Part shown: one piece after another, positions 17,324 through 26,272 of the stretch
How positions within the stretch are numbered: the stretch's first letter is position 1
Layout: every line of letters starts with the position of its first letter
DNA from: Chitinophaga sp. CF418
Lineage (GTDB): Bacteria; Bacteroidota; Bacteroidia; Chitinophagales; Chitinophagaceae
Direction: 5' to 3'
DNA: 64,000 nt
Assembly (NCBI RefSeq): GCF_900142925.1
Contig: NZ_FRCN01000011.1
Span: 124,001-188,000 of the forward strand
The notes under the pieces: generated by a model
Seen by the model: only the letters and a program-made list of their open reading frames with translations
Told to the model about the DNA's origin: nothing
Database searches by the model: none
Position numbers and translations under genes: made by a program

Positions 17324-17881
17324 CTATAACTTCAATTCTTTCAACTTCAACAACGCATAGAACAGGCATGTTACGTGCAGGCTTTGCAGGATCTTATTTT
17401 CCTTCAGCAGTTGTTCTACATCTTCCAGGTCCATCAGCACGACTTCGATCTCTTCATGTTCATCCAGGTCCTGATCCTGTACTTTTCTTCCGCCTGTAGC
17501 CAGGAACATGTGCGTGAGATTATTGCTGGATGCCGGATTCGGTGCTACTGCTCCTAATGGGATCAGCTTTTCGAAATCGTATCCTGTTTCTTCCAGTAAC
17601 TCCCTGCGCATCGCAAATTCCGGATCGGGATCAGTATCATCCATTGTGCCACCGGGAATTTCCAGTATAGTCTTTCCTATCCCCTGTCTGAACTGCCGCA
17701 CCATCACAATACGCCCATCGGCTGTTACTGCTACACAATTCACCCAGTCATTGTATTCCAGTACATAGTAAGCGTCTACAATCTTTCCGCCGGGAGTTTC
17801 ACATGTGTCCTTACGTGCTGTTAACCAGTTGCTTTTGTAAATGTATTCAGAACTTAATGTCTTCCACTCTAAAGATGCCAT
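17324..17881 (-). CDS. NUDIX hydrolase, ADP-ribose pyrophosphatase-like
   Basis: 185-aa NUDIX enzyme. The region from ILEIPGGTMDDTD to RRELLEETGY is the Nudix box that binds Mg2+ and the pyrophosphate substrate. Compared with the consensus GX5EX7REUXEEXGU it carries one extra residue between the glycine and the REUXEE part, and aspartate stands where the first glutamate is expected. ADP-ribose or other nucleoside diphosphate sugars are likely substrates, as in NudF-type proteins with a 'VRQFRQG' strand upstream, seen here. It is preceded 22 bp upstream by the YfiT gene and followed by a terminator, indicating a two-gene operon. Confidence 0.85.
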   Translation of the reverse strand: MASLEWKTLSSEYIYKSNWLTARKDTCETPGGKIVDAYYVLEYNDWVNCVAVTADGRIVMVRQFRQGIGKTILEIPGGTMDDTDPDPEFAMRRELLEETGYDFEKLIPLGAVAPNPASSNNLTHMFLATGGRKVQDQDLDEHEEIEVVLMDLEDVEQLLKENKILQSLHVTCLFYALLKLKELKL

Positions 17882-17903
17882 AATTCTTCGGTTTGACGAT
17901 TTA

Positions 17904-18437
17904 TTACCAGTTATTTCTCTCCTTCAGTCTTTCTATATGTGCAAGGTGATGTTTGCCGTGCCAGGAATAGGTACCGGCAACAGCCTTTAATACAAAGGTC
18001 TTTCCGCTTTCAGGATGAACAAAGGTACGCTGCCATTGCTCTTCTGTCAGATTCTCCATCAGGTTCACCCAACGTGTATGTAAAGCATGTAATAAGGTCA
18101 GTGATATATTGATCGGCGTCTTTGCCACATCCGGCAGCTCCGCCCAGGCAGCTTCGTTATATGCCTTGATAGTAGGATTATCCTCTGTCAATGCCCACTT
18201 GAAACGTGTCAATGCGTTGGTATGACTATCTACCAGATGGTGTACTACCTGCACCACCGTCCAGCCATCAGGCCTGTAAGGTGTTGCGAGTTGTGCGGCA
18301 TCCAGGTTCTGAACTGCTATTTCCACCAGCGATGGCAAATACCTGATGTCGTTGATATATCCCTTTAGTACGGCAGCACTGATTTCAGCAGGCGCCTCAT
18401 ATTTTCCAATAGGATATTTTAATTGCTCAAGATCCAT
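17904..18437 (-). CDS. YfiT/DinB-family putative metalloenzyme
   Basis: 177-aa four-helix-bundle protein of the DinB/YfiT superfamily. Recognisable segments are LKYPIGKYEAP, TPYRPDGWTVVQVVHHLVDSH, RFKWALTEDNPTIKAYNE and the C-terminal SWHGKHHLAHIERL. The histidines in VVHHLVDSH and in HGKHHLAH are the usual metal ligands of this family. Relatives in Bacillus are thiol-S-transferases that use bacillithiol, but whether this organism uses bacillithiol is not shown here. The gene precedes the NUDIX gene by 22 bp on the same strand. It is probably cytoplasmic, with a detoxification role as inference only. Confidence 0.8.
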   Translation of the reverse strand: MDLEQLKYPIGKYEAPAEISAAVLKGYINDIRYLPSLVEIAVQNLDAAQLATPYRPDGWTVVQVVHHLVDSHTNALTRFKWALTEDNPTIKAYNEAAWAELPDVAKTPINISLTLLHALHTRWVNLMENLTEEQWQRTFVHPESGKTFVLKAVAGTYSWHGKHHLAHIERLKERNNW

Positions 18438-18545
18438 TATCTAGTTATTAGGAATTAAAATTGAACTATGTGTGAAGCAACATCCTGAATTATTATTCGG
18501 AACTGATTGCCATTTGCAATTTGCATTTTACCCAGTGTTTGCAAC

Positions 18546-18575
18546 CAGGGGCTACAAACACGGGAATCCTACGGA
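18546..18575. repeat. REP-like unit with TACAAACAC core
   Basis: ACCAGGGGCTACAAACACGG lies in the 180-bp gap between the YfiT and ABC ATPase genes. It shares the GCTACAAACAC word with units at 7806 and 56034 (and its complement at 10148). The palindromic arm is degenerate here. Confidence 0.45.
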
Positions 18576-18617
18576 GGCGTATTGAATCAGACATCATGAT
18601 AATTGCAGAAGTATCCT

Positions 18618-19382
18618 CTACTCTTCTCTCAACCCCTTTCCTGTCATATGGATAAACACATCTTCCAGGTTTGCCTTTTTCACCTCTTTCTTTCGCTCAA
18701 AACCGCCCGCAACCAACTGATCAATCAGGGCATCAGGAGATTCCAGCGCGATGATACGTCCGCTATCGACAATAGCGCAACGGTCGCACAGGAATTCTGC
18801 TTCATCCATATAGTGAGTGGTGATGACAACTGTAGTACCTTTTGAACGTACTTCCAGGATCAGGTCCCAGAGGTTGCGTCTTGCCTGCGGATCCAGACCG
18901 GTAGTAGGTTCATCCAGGAAAATGATCTTGGGCTTGTTGATTAGGGTTGTAGCGATGGAAAACCGTTGCTTCTGCCCGCCGGAGAGGTTTTTAAACTGGG
19001 CTTTGGCCTTGTCTTCAAGGTTGAAGGAGGCTAATAGTTCTTTTGGATTCACATCCTGGTTATACAGGCCGCAGAAGAGGGTGATCAGTTCAGTCAGATT
19101 GAGTCTTGGATAGTAACCGGAACTTTGCAACTGTACCCCTATCACCTTTTTAATGGCTTCCGGGTCCTTGTCCAGGTCGATACCGTCCACGATCACCGTT
19201 CCCGAGGTCTTATCCCGGAGTGTCTCAATGATCTCAAGGGTGGTGGATTTACCCGCCCCGTTGGGACCTAATAATCCGAAGATCTCATGTTCGTATACAT
19301 CGAAGCTGATGCCTTTAACTGCCGTAAAATCGCCGTATGTCTTTACCAGGTCCTTTACTTCAATAATCTTCCTCTTTTCCAT
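18618..19382 (-). CDS. ABC transporter ATP-binding protein
   Basis: 254-aa nucleotide-binding subunit. Walker A GPNGAGKST (residues 39-47), the ABC signature LSGGQKQR (133-140), Walker B IIFLDEPTTGLD (D157, E158) and the switch histidine in TTHYMDEAE are all present, so it should be a working ATPase. The GLDPQARRNLWDLI stretch is typical of the ABC-2 exporter group (drug, polysaccharide or Nod-type export). No ABC-2 permease gene is next to it on either side: the downstream neighbour is YfiT and the upstream 500 bp are non-coding. The partner must therefore be encoded elsewhere. Confidence 0.9.
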   Translation of the reverse strand: MEKRKIIEVKDLVKTYGDFTAVKGISFDVYEHEIFGLLGPNGAGKSTTLEIIETLRDKTSGTVIVDGIDLDKDPEAIKKVIGVQLQSSGYYPRLNLTELITLFCGLYNQDVNPKELLASFNLEDKAKAQFKNLSGGQKQRFSIATTLINKPKIIFLDEPTTGLDPQARRNLWDLILEVRSKGTTVVITTHYMDEAEFLCDRCAIVDSGRIIALESPDALIDQLVAGGFERKKEVKKANLEDVFIHMTGKGLREE

Positions 19383-19570
19383 GCGTCTAAATTAATGCAA
19401 ATAGCGACAGGCTGCAAGCCCATACGGTAAAAAGCAACTTTATGACGATAAAAGAAGGAATTATGACAATCTCAGGGCCGGACATATTGGTTGAGAGAAC
19501 AACTTAAAACGTTATCAGAAATAGAAAACCAGGCATTGTATTGCCCCTGATAGGAAGGACACAAATATCA

Positions 19571-19754
19571 TCGTTGGGAGAGCATAAGTAGCTGCGGTTT
19601 CAGATGGGAATGCCGGGCCTTCGGCTCTCCGGTGACACGACCGACGCTGTTCAATCTGTATTCAAAATCCTATTCGCTTGACAACGCCCAATAGTCTTCC
19701 AGAGAGGCGCCGACCGACATCCCATACTGAAACCGGGCTACTTAGCGTAAATAA
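19571..19754. repeat. dispersed 184-bp structured repeat, copy 1
   Basis: This copy aligns along its whole length with 48557-48739 (about 20 differences by eye, near 89% identity). Its ends are inverted: TAAGTAGC-GCGGTTTCAGATGGGAATG faces CATCCCATACTGAAACC-GGGCTACTTA. GGAGAGC near the left end can also pair with GCTCTCC at 19624. It is non-coding and sits between the divergently placed ABC ATPase promoter region and the CAP gene 3' end. It is either a MITE-like element or a structured RNA; copy number elsewhere is unknown. Confidence 0.85.
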
Positions 19755-19782
19755 GATAATTACCAACATATTCAAGACAAAG

Positions 19783-19849
19783 AAGCGCCCTTTTCCAGTT
19801 AGACTTAATTGGACATAACCAACTAAAATTCAACCGAAAAAGGGCGCTT
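19783..19849 (-). terminator. long hairpin downstream of the CAP-domain gene
   Basis: AAGCGCCCTTTTCC pairs with GAAAAAGGGCGCTT around a 39-nt loop that itself can fold (TTAGACTTAATT / AACCAACTAA region). It lies 35 nt beyond the minus-strand stop at 19884. Confidence 0.6.
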
Positions 19850-19883
19850 AAATGAATATTCCGACGCCTTGCAGGCTACCCGC

Positions 19884-20414
19884 TTATTTCTTTACAAAAA
19901 ACTGCGTAAAGTAAGTGATGCTCCCTTTAGGCGCAGCCCCAATACCGATCATATTGAAGTCGCCCAGCATATTGCGGCGGTGACCAGGACTTTTAATCCA
20001 GCCATCCACAACACCTTTCGCATCCAGATTCCCGTAGGCAACATTCTCACCCACGCCAGATACACCATGGAACTTCAGTGTCACAGCGTCATTACGGATC
20101 TCAAACTGGTCATGTCCGAAAGCAACCTTACCAGATGCCATGTTCTCACTATGCTTCTGGGCCAGCAGGGAACAATAAGATTCCAGTTTCAGCGGAGGCA
20201 GTCCTTTCGACGCCCTGAACTCATTCGTGTAATAAAGGATATCCTTTATCAGCTTGGCTTCCCCTCCCGCAGGCGGGTCTTCACTTACAGCTGCCGGAGG
20301 ATTCCCCTTAGCAGGTGCTGTTTTGGCTGGTACTGCCGACCTTGAACAGGAAAATACAAGCAGATGAAAGGCCAGAGAAAATAAAAATACGGTCAATGTG
20401 AGCTTCCGGGTCAT
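19884..20414 (-). CDS. CAP (SCP/PR1)-domain lipoprotein
   Basis: The frame is open from 20459, but the ATG at 20414 is preferred because it gives a clean lipoprotein signal, MTRKLTLTVFLFSLAFHLLVFSC, with the lipid-modified cysteine at about residue 23. A low-complexity Ala/Pro linker follows, then a CAP domain of about 120 residues. It contains LIKDILYYTNEFRASKGLPPL, LAQKHSENMASG, the conserved histidines around GHDQF, GENVAYG and GWIKSPGHRRNML, then GIGAAPKGSITYFTQFF. The CAP family is exported and widespread; bacterial members of the YkwD type have no settled function. Monocistronic, with a hairpin downstream. Confidence 0.88.
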   Translation of the reverse strand: MTRKLTLTVFLFSLAFHLLVFSCSRSAVPAKTAPAKGNPPAAVSEDPPAGGEAKLIKDILYYTNEFRASKGLPPLKLESYCSLLAQKHSENMASGKVAFGHDQFEIRNDAVTLKFHGVSGVGENVAYGNLDAKGVVDGWIKSPGHRRNMLGDFNMIGIGAAPKGSITYFTQFFVKK

Positions 20415-20517
20415 AGTAGTGTGTATGGTAATAGATAATGAATAATTTACATTAGACAAATATAACTAGTGCTGGTTTAGCAATAGTTATACCAAAAGCT
20501 CATATTTCACTTTTTTA

Positions 20518-21525
20518 CTAACTATTTACTATTCGTTGCCATACATCCATCATGTTTTTTGATCCTAAAAAGACGGGGACCCGCTGGTGTAATTTAGATG
20601 GTTTCAGCTCCAGGAGGCGTTGTCTGCCGGTAGCCATAGCCAGTCCGCCAGCTTTCTCCATGATGAAGGACATGGGATTGCACTCATAACATAAACGCAA
20701 ACGCCCCCCTGCATATTTTCCAAAGGCCGGATACATAAAAATACCTCCCTGGATGAGCGTACGGTGTACCTCAGCCACCATACACCCTACAAAACGGTGA
20801 CGGTAGATCTTGTCATGCGCATCTTTGGCCAGGAAATAGTCGATCGCCTTACGGATCTTATCCTCATAGAGATGGTAGTAACCGATATTGACGGAAAAGA
20901 TGTCGCTTTCTCCGGGGCACTTCAGGTTCGGATGCGACAGGCAGAATTCCCCGATGGAAGGATCGAGGGTAAAGCCCTGTACGCTACGCCGGGTAGCATA
21001 TACCAGCATGGTAGAGGAACCATAAATGACATATCCTGCGGCGATCTGCACATAACCCGGCTGGAGGAAGTCTTCCAGTTCGCAGACACTGCCTGTTGGC
21101 GTGAGCCGGCGATATACTGAAAAGATGGTCCCGATAGACACATTCACGTCTATATTACCCGATCCGTCCAGGGGATCCAGCAATACGACGTACTTAGAGT
21201 TTTTGGAGTACTCATCGTCAAATGCAATGAAGTTCTCCTCTTCTTCCGATGCCACGCCGCAGCAATAGATGCTGCTGCGCAGGGAGCTGATGAACTGATC
21301 GTTGGCGAATTCATCCAGCTTCTTGACCGATTCCCCCTGTACATTGATCTTTCCTGCCTCTCCAAGGATATCGGCAATACCGGCCTTGTTCACCTCCACA
21401 TTGACCCGCTTCGCGGCCAGACCAATATCACGCAGTAAACCAGATAGTTGTCCTGTTGCACCGGGGTAGTTCCTAAGCTCCTGGATAGTAAATTCGTCCA
21501 GGGTCATTACTTTTCTGTTGTTCAT
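20518..21525 (-). CDS. fbp: class I fructose-1,6-bisphosphatase
   Basis: Gluconeogenic enzyme that hydrolyses fructose 1,6-bisphosphate to fructose 6-phosphate. The open frame begins at 21567, but the ATG at 21525 (MNNRKVMTLDEFTIQEL) gives 335 aa, close to the E. coli length of 332, and fits the family start. The metal and substrate motifs are present: VASEEEENFI, VLLDPLDGSGNIDVNVSIGTIFSVYRR and the C-terminal GGRLRLCYECNPMSFIMEKAGG with the AMP/fructose-6-phosphate site. It faces a divergent aspartate kinase gene across 177 bp. Confidence 0.95.
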   Translation of the reverse strand: MNNRKVMTLDEFTIQELRNYPGATGQLSGLLRDIGLAAKRVNVEVNKAGIADILGEAGKINVQGESVKKLDEFANDQFISSLRSSIYCCGVASEEEENFIAFDDEYSKNSKYVVLLDPLDGSGNIDVNVSIGTIFSVYRRLTPTGSVCELEDFLQPGYVQIAAGYVIYGSSTMLVYATRRSVQGFTLDPSIGEFCLSHPNLKCPGESDIFSVNIGYYHLYEDKIRKAIDYFLAKDAHDKIYRHRFVGCMVAEVHRTLIQGGIFMYPAFGKYAGGRLRLCYECNPMSFIMEKAGGLAMATGRQRLLELKPSKLHQRVPVFLGSKNMMDVWQRIVNS

Positions 21526-21662
21526 GTATAATGGATTAGTTTTTCTCATAACTGTGAGCTGCCACATGCATTCTTCCTTTAGCTAATTTACCGAAACAGG
21601 CGCTATTTTAATGGAACTGTCATTTTCAGGTAAACAAATTTTAAAACAAATTTAAAGTTGCC

Positions 21663-21670
21663 TTACTTTG
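21663..21670 (+). promoter_or_regulatory. -7 element of the aspartate kinase gene
   Basis: TTACTTTG matches TAnnTTTG at seven of eight positions counting the free ones. It lies 32 nt upstream of the ATG at 21703, a common distance in this window. Confidence 0.4.
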
Positions 21671-21702
21671 CCCCGTATTTTTTCACGGAAGATTAAGCAT
21701 AT

Positions 21703-22968
21703 ATGAAGGTTTTCAAATTTGGCGGTGCAAGTTTAGAAAGTGTTGAACGTATTCAACAGGTAGCTGCTATCGTACAGTCATTCCCGGACCAGCAACTCCT
21801 GATCGTAATATCGGCCATGGGTAAGACGACGAATGAGCTGGAAAAGGTAGCCCAGAACTTCTATCTGCGTAAACGTGAAATTGCTGCCCAGCTGCTGCAT
21901 AACATTGAGCAACAACACCTTGATGTGGCAGACAAACTGTTGGGTACCCGTGATAATCCCCTCTTCGACCAGTTACAGCAGTTCTTTACCGAAGCGGAAT
22001 GGACCCTGGGAGAAAAACCAGTCCGTTCATTCGACTATTATTATGACCAGCTGGTAAGTCTGGGTGAGTTGCTCAGTACTGCCATTGTCAGCGCATATTT
22101 TAACCTGGCAGGCGTAAACAACGTATGGCTGGACGTAAGGGATATATTCCGTACTGACGATACCTTCCGCGATGCTAATATCGACTGGACAGTAACCGGC
22201 CAGAACGTACAGGAAAAGGTGTTACCGCTTCTTAAAAAGAACAATATCGTGATCACACAGGGATTCATTGGCAGTACCGACCAAAATGAAAGTGTGACCC
22301 TGGGCCGTGAAGGCAGTGACTATTCCGCAGCCGTATTTGCTAACCTGCTGAATGCTGAAAGCCAGACCATCTGGAAGGATGTGGAAGGCCTGAAAAATGC
22401 GGATCCAAAATTATTTCCCAATACGATCAATATACCCGAGATTACTTACAGTGAGGTGATTGAAATGGCCTACTACGGCGCACAGGTCATCCATCCGAAG
22501 ACGATCAAACCGCTGCAGAACAAGCAGATCCCCCTGTATGTAAAGAGCTTTCTGAATAAAGATCTTCCCGGTACCGTTATCAGGGAAGAATCCGACACAA
22601 AGCAGCTACCGCCCATCATAGTATTGAAGAAAAATCAGGTACTGCTGACCATCACTTCCCGCAACTTCGACTTTATTACGGAAGACCGGATCAGTGACAT
22701 TTATGAGCGCTTTCACAAGCTGAAGATCAAGATAAATTTAATGCAGAATGCAGCCATCAGTTTCTCCTGCTGTATCGACAATAGCCCTGAAAAGATCGAA
22801 CAGCTGATGAAAGAGTTACATGATGATTTTAAAATCTCATATAACGAAGGTTTGGAATTACTGACCGTTCGTTATAACCAGGACGGCCTGCTGGAAGAAC
22901 TGAGTAAAGGCAGGACTGTGCTGTTGGAGCAACGATCACTCATCACAATTCAGCGCTTACTGAAATAA
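21703..22968 (+). CDS. monofunctional aspartate kinase
   Basis: 421 aa. The kinase starts with the ATP/aspartate motif VFKFGGASLESVERIQ (KFGGTS family signature with Ala for Thr) and has VTLGREGSDYSAAVFANLL, EVIEMAYYGAQVIHPKTIKPLQNKQIPLYVKSF. The C-terminal 120 residues are an ACT-type regulatory region that probably senses an aspartate-family amino acid. It catalyses the first step from aspartate to lysine, threonine and methionine. A second aspartokinase is the N-terminal half of thrA at 49414, so the organism likely has isozymes with different feedback control. No lysine genes lie nearby. Confidence 0.93.
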   Translation: MKVFKFGGASLESVERIQQVAAIVQSFPDQQLLIVISAMGKTTNELEKVAQNFYLRKREIAAQLLHNIEQQHLDVADKLLGTRDNPLFDQLQQFFTEAEWTLGEKPVRSFDYYYDQLVSLGELLSTAIVSAYFNLAGVNNVWLDVRDIFRTDDTFRDANIDWTVTGQNVQEKVLPLLKKNNIVITQGFIGSTDQNESVTLGREGSDYSAAVFANLLNAESQTIWKDVEGLKNADPKLFPNTINIPEITYSEVIEMAYYGAQVIHPKTIKPLQNKQIPLYVKSFLNKDLPGTVIREESDTKQLPPIIVLKKNQVLLTITSRNFDFITEDRISDIYERFHKLKIKINLMQNAAISFSCCIDNSPEKIEQLMKELHDDFKISYNEGLELLTVRYNQDGLLEELSKGRTVLLEQRSLITIQRLLK

Positions 22969-23028
22969 TTTTTCATACCTTTTTGCAACCTTTTCTGTAC
23001 CCGGTCGTCTATTTTAAAAACAACCTGC

Positions 23029-23226
23029 ATGAAAAAGGTATCCATATTAGTCATCATAACCCTGGGTATCCTTGCCATTATTGCACTGGAGGGCAGGGCT
23101 TTGCATCAACTGAGACCGGAACATGCAGGCACCAACCCTGAAATGCTTCCTTTCTACCTGCTCAGCATAGGGCAAGAGTGGGTAGCACCAGTTAAGACAA
23201 AGTCATGCCGTCACTCTGAGATCTGA
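23029..23226 (+). CDS. small membrane or exported peptide
   Basis: 65 codons starting MKKVSILVIITLGILAIIALEG, a strongly hydrophobic start like a signal peptide or membrane anchor. A short hydrophilic tail without known motif follows. The frame lies between the aspartate kinase stop and the TonB-dependent receptor start, 4 bp before the latter, so it would be translationally close. It could be a genuine small gene or a chance frame. No homology is known to me. Confidence 0.4.
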   Translation: MKKVSILVIITLGILAIIALEGRALHQLRPEHAGTNPEMLPFYLLSIGQEWVAPVKTKSCRHSEI

Positions 23227-23230
23227 ACTT

Positions 23231-25648
23231 ATGAAAAGAATTTTGCTTATCATGTTCCTGGCCATCGCCGGTACAGGGACCATCTATGCCCAGCATGTTT
23301 CGGGAAAGATTACTGTTAAAACCGCGGAAACAAACGGGCAACCCCTTCCCTTTACAAACGTATTGTTACGTCATGTAAAGGACTCCTCCCTGGTAAAGGG
23401 AGAGCTCAGCTCCCAGGATGGTAGCTGCTCCTTCGATAAAGTTACCGAGGGCAGATACTTTATAGAAGCTACCTTAATGGGCTATACCTCCGCCAGTACA
23501 TCGGCCTTCACCATTGATGCCAGCCACCAGCTTGTTCAATTGCCCACTTTAAGTCTGTCACAGGCCAGCAAAACACTACAGGCAGTAAATGTAACCGCAC
23601 AGAAGCCTTTCATTGAAAGAAAGAACGGTGCTACCGTACTAAACGTGGAAAGCAGCCTTGCTGCTTCCGGCGGTACTGCCCTGGACGTTTTAAAAAGAGC
23701 ACCAGGAGTGCAGATAGACAAAGACGATAATATCATCCTCCAGGGTAACCAGGGTGCTACTATCATGCTGGACGGTAAGCTGACCTACTTGTCCGGCGAA
23801 CAGCTGGCCAATCTGCTGAGAAGCCTTCCTTCAGAGAATATCGCCACCATAGAGATCATTACCAGTCCTTCCGCCAAATATGATGCCGCCGGAAAAAGCG
23901 GCATCATTAACATCAAAACCAAGAAAACCATTATCACCGGTATCAATGGCTCCATTAACCTGGGTGCAGGCGCCGGTAAATATGGCTTCTATAATGCAGG
24001 CATGAACCTGAACTGGAGAACGGAAAAATTCAATGCCTTCGGTAGCTACAACAACGGTAGCAGAGGCTTCTTCCAGACCCGCTATCTGGCACGTCATATC
24101 CAGGGAGATGTTCCGCAGTTCTTTGAACTAAATGCATTTAACAGACGCCGTTTCAAGAACAATAACTATAAAGTGGGGCTGGATTATTTCCTCAATTCCA
24201 AACATACCATCGGTGTAATGATGAGAGGATATGATAACTCCTTCCAGCAGGAGGGTTTCAACCACACGCCTATCACCAGCAACGGTAAACTGGATTCGAC
24301 ACTGTACGCCGGAACCACTTCCAGGAACAAATTTTCCAATGTCTCTTTTAACCTGAACTATAAAGGCCAGCTGGATACTTTGGGAACAGAGATCGGCTTT
24401 GATGCCGACTGGGCAAGATTCAGGGACAATAACCGCATGACGCTGACAGACAGCATGTCTTATGTTGTAAATCCTGTTAAAAACACGCATGCTATCCTCA
24501 ACAGACCAGTTAATGAAGTGACCATCCGGAGCGTGAAAGCAGACCTCATACTGCCATTCAACAAGACCACCAAAATAGAGACCGGCTTCAAGTTCAGCTC
24601 CGTTAAAACGGATAATGATCTCAGGTATGATTCCCTTATAAACGGGAAGTACGTGAACGCCATTACCCAAAGCAATCAGTTCATTTATACCGAGGATGTG
24701 TATGCCGCGTATGCCATCTTCAAAAAGACGATCCATAATACAGATCTCCAATTGGGTCTGCGTGCGGAACAAACAAAATCTGACGGTTATTCCGTTACGC
24801 TGCAATCACATGTGAAACGGTCTTACCTGGACTTCTTCCCCAGCTTCTCGCTGGATCAGAAACTGAGTGAGTCGCATAAGATCGGGCTGAACTATTCCAA
24901 GCGTATTTCCAGGCCGAATTACGGCGACCTGAACCCCTTTGTATTCTATATTGATAAATACAATTACTTCAAAGGAAATCCTTACATGCTGCCGGAGTAC
25001 ACACACAAGGCGGAGGTGAGTTATACATTCAAACAGAAATACGTGATGGCCCTGTCTTACAGTCAGACCAAGAACATCGTGCTGGAGTATATGATACAGA
25101 ATGATACAACCAAAGTAACGACTTACTACGACAGGAATTTCGAACGCAGTCATGTGTATAATGTCTCACTGACCATTCCGATCGATCCTTTCAAGTGGTG
25201 GAATATCACCAACAACATCAATGGCAACTACAATTACTATAATATCAAGGATAGTATTGTCAACCTGAAGACCAATACATTCGGCCTGAACTATCAAACC
25301 ACACACACATTCACATTACCGGACGACTGGAAATTTGAGATCAACGCGTATTATGAGAGTCCGTTCGTATGGGGAGTATACAAAATAAAGCCTTCCTATG
25401 CCATCGGCTTAGGCGTACAGAAGCAACTGATGAACAAAAAACTGAACATCAAACTGAACGTCTCTGACATCACCAACAGAGAACAATTCCGCGGTAGCGC
25501 CAAGTTTGACAACATCAATATGTACATCAACAACCGTTGGCAGAACAGGCGCGTGAACCTGGCACTAACATGGAACTTTGGTAACAGCAATATTAAGGCA
25601 GCCCGCGACAGGGAAACGGGTAGCGAACAACAAAGGGTAGGCGGTTAA
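23231..25648 (+). CDS. outer-membrane beta-barrel TonB-dependent receptor-like protein
   Basis: 805 aa. The signal peptide ends near TIYAQ (residue 21). It is followed by a carboxypeptidase-regulatory-like beta-sandwich (about 24-110, PLPFTNVLLRHVKDSSLVKGELSSQDGSCSF). A plug region has AGGTALDVLKRAPGVQIDKDDNIILQGNQGATIMLDGK, and a long barrel has many aromatic-ended strands up to NLALTWNFGN. The plug plus barrel layout matches the Bacteroidetes outer-membrane beta-barrel family rather than SusC. It probably takes up a ligand or sugar with the help of TonB. The stop overlaps the convergent CBS gene by 4 nt. No SusD partner is adjacent. Confidence 0.85.
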   Translation: MKRILLIMFLAIAGTGTIYAQHVSGKITVKTAETNGQPLPFTNVLLRHVKDSSLVKGELSSQDGSCSFDKVTEGRYFIEATLMGYTSASTSAFTIDASHQLVQLPTLSLSQASKTLQAVNVTAQKPFIERKNGATVLNVESSLAASGGTALDVLKRAPGVQIDKDDNIILQGNQGATIMLDGKLTYLSGEQLANLLRSLPSENIATIEIITSPSAKYDAAGKSGIINIKTKKTIITGINGSINLGAGAGKYGFYNAGMNLNWRTEKFNAFGSYNNGSRGFFQTRYLARHIQGDVPQFFELNAFNRRRFKNNNYKVGLDYFLNSKHTIGVMMRGYDNSFQQEGFNHTPITSNGKLDSTLYAGTTSRNKFSNVSFNLNYKGQLDTLGTEIGFDADWARFRDNNRMTLTDSMSYVVNPVKNTHAILNRPVNEVTIRSVKADLILPFNKTTKIETGFKFSSVKTDNDLRYDSLINGKYVNAITQSNQFIYTEDVYAAYAIFKKTIHNTDLQLGLRAEQTKSDGYSVTLQSHVKRSYLDFFPSFSLDQKLSESHKIGLNYSKRISRPNYGDLNPFVFYIDKYNYFKGNPYMLPEYTHKAEVSYTFKQKYVMALSYSQTKNIVLEYMIQNDTTKVTTYYDRNFERSHVYNVSLTIPIDPFKWWNITNNINGNYNYYNIKDSIVNLKTNTFGLNYQTTHTFTLPDDWKFEINAYYESPFVWGVYKIKPSYAIGLGVQKQLMNKKLNIKLNVSDITNREQFRGSAKFDNINMYINNRWQNRRVNLALTWNFGNSNIKAARDRETGSEQQRVGG

Positions 25649-26085
25649 CGCGTACCCTTTATGTAACCTTCCAGGTTGTCAATAATGAACTGCTGTTCAT
25701 CAATCACATATTTTACGACATCACCAATGGAGATCATGCCGACCAGTCTTTGCTGGTCATCTGTAACCGGTAAATGGCGGATATGTTTATCCGTCATTTT
25801 TACCATACAGTCCTGAATACTGTCGTCTTCCGTCACCGTGAAAGGATTTTCCGTCATAATTTCGCTGATCAGCGTTTCTTTGGATGCCCTGCCTTTGAGG
25901 ATCACCCGGCGGGCGTAGTCACGTTCTGAAAAGATGCCCACTACTTTGTCTTTGTCGCTGAGGACGACCAGTGCCCCTACATTCTTGTCTACGAGCACGC
26001 TTAAAGCGTCAAACACAGTATCATTTGGCTGGATTGAATAAACCACATGGCCTTTCACCCGAAGGATGTCACGCACTGTTCCCAT
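25645..26085 (-). CDS. tandem CBS-domain protein
   Basis: 146 aa made of two CBS motifs and little else. The first runs from about residue 10 (HVVYSIQPNDTVFDALSVLVDKNVGALVVL) to 60, and the second from about 75 (ENPFTVTEDDSIQDCMVKMTDKHIRHLPVTD). CBS pairs bind adenine nucleotides and usually sense energy state, acting on a partner enzyme or channel that is not present here. It is convergent with the receptor gene, and their stop codons overlap. Confidence 0.9.
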   Translation of the reverse strand: MGTVRDILRVKGHVVYSIQPNDTVFDALSVLVDKNVGALVVLSDKDKVVGIFSERDYARRVILKGRASKETLISEIMTENPFTVTEDDSIQDCMVKMTDKHIRHLPVTDDQQRLVGMISIGDVVKYVIDEQQFIIDNLEGYIKGTR

Positions 26086-26272
26086 AACGAGGTATTTTAG
26101 GTGTGAAGAATGGAATATGACCCTATATTTCTAAGTTAAGATTTTCTCTTCAAATTTGCCTCCGTCATATAAATTTTCCCCCACATCTTGCATTGAGAAT
26201 ATTAATATATTACTTTACGCGATCGTTCGTCATTTTTATGTTACTATTTACAACCCTGATAATTAGCATTGT

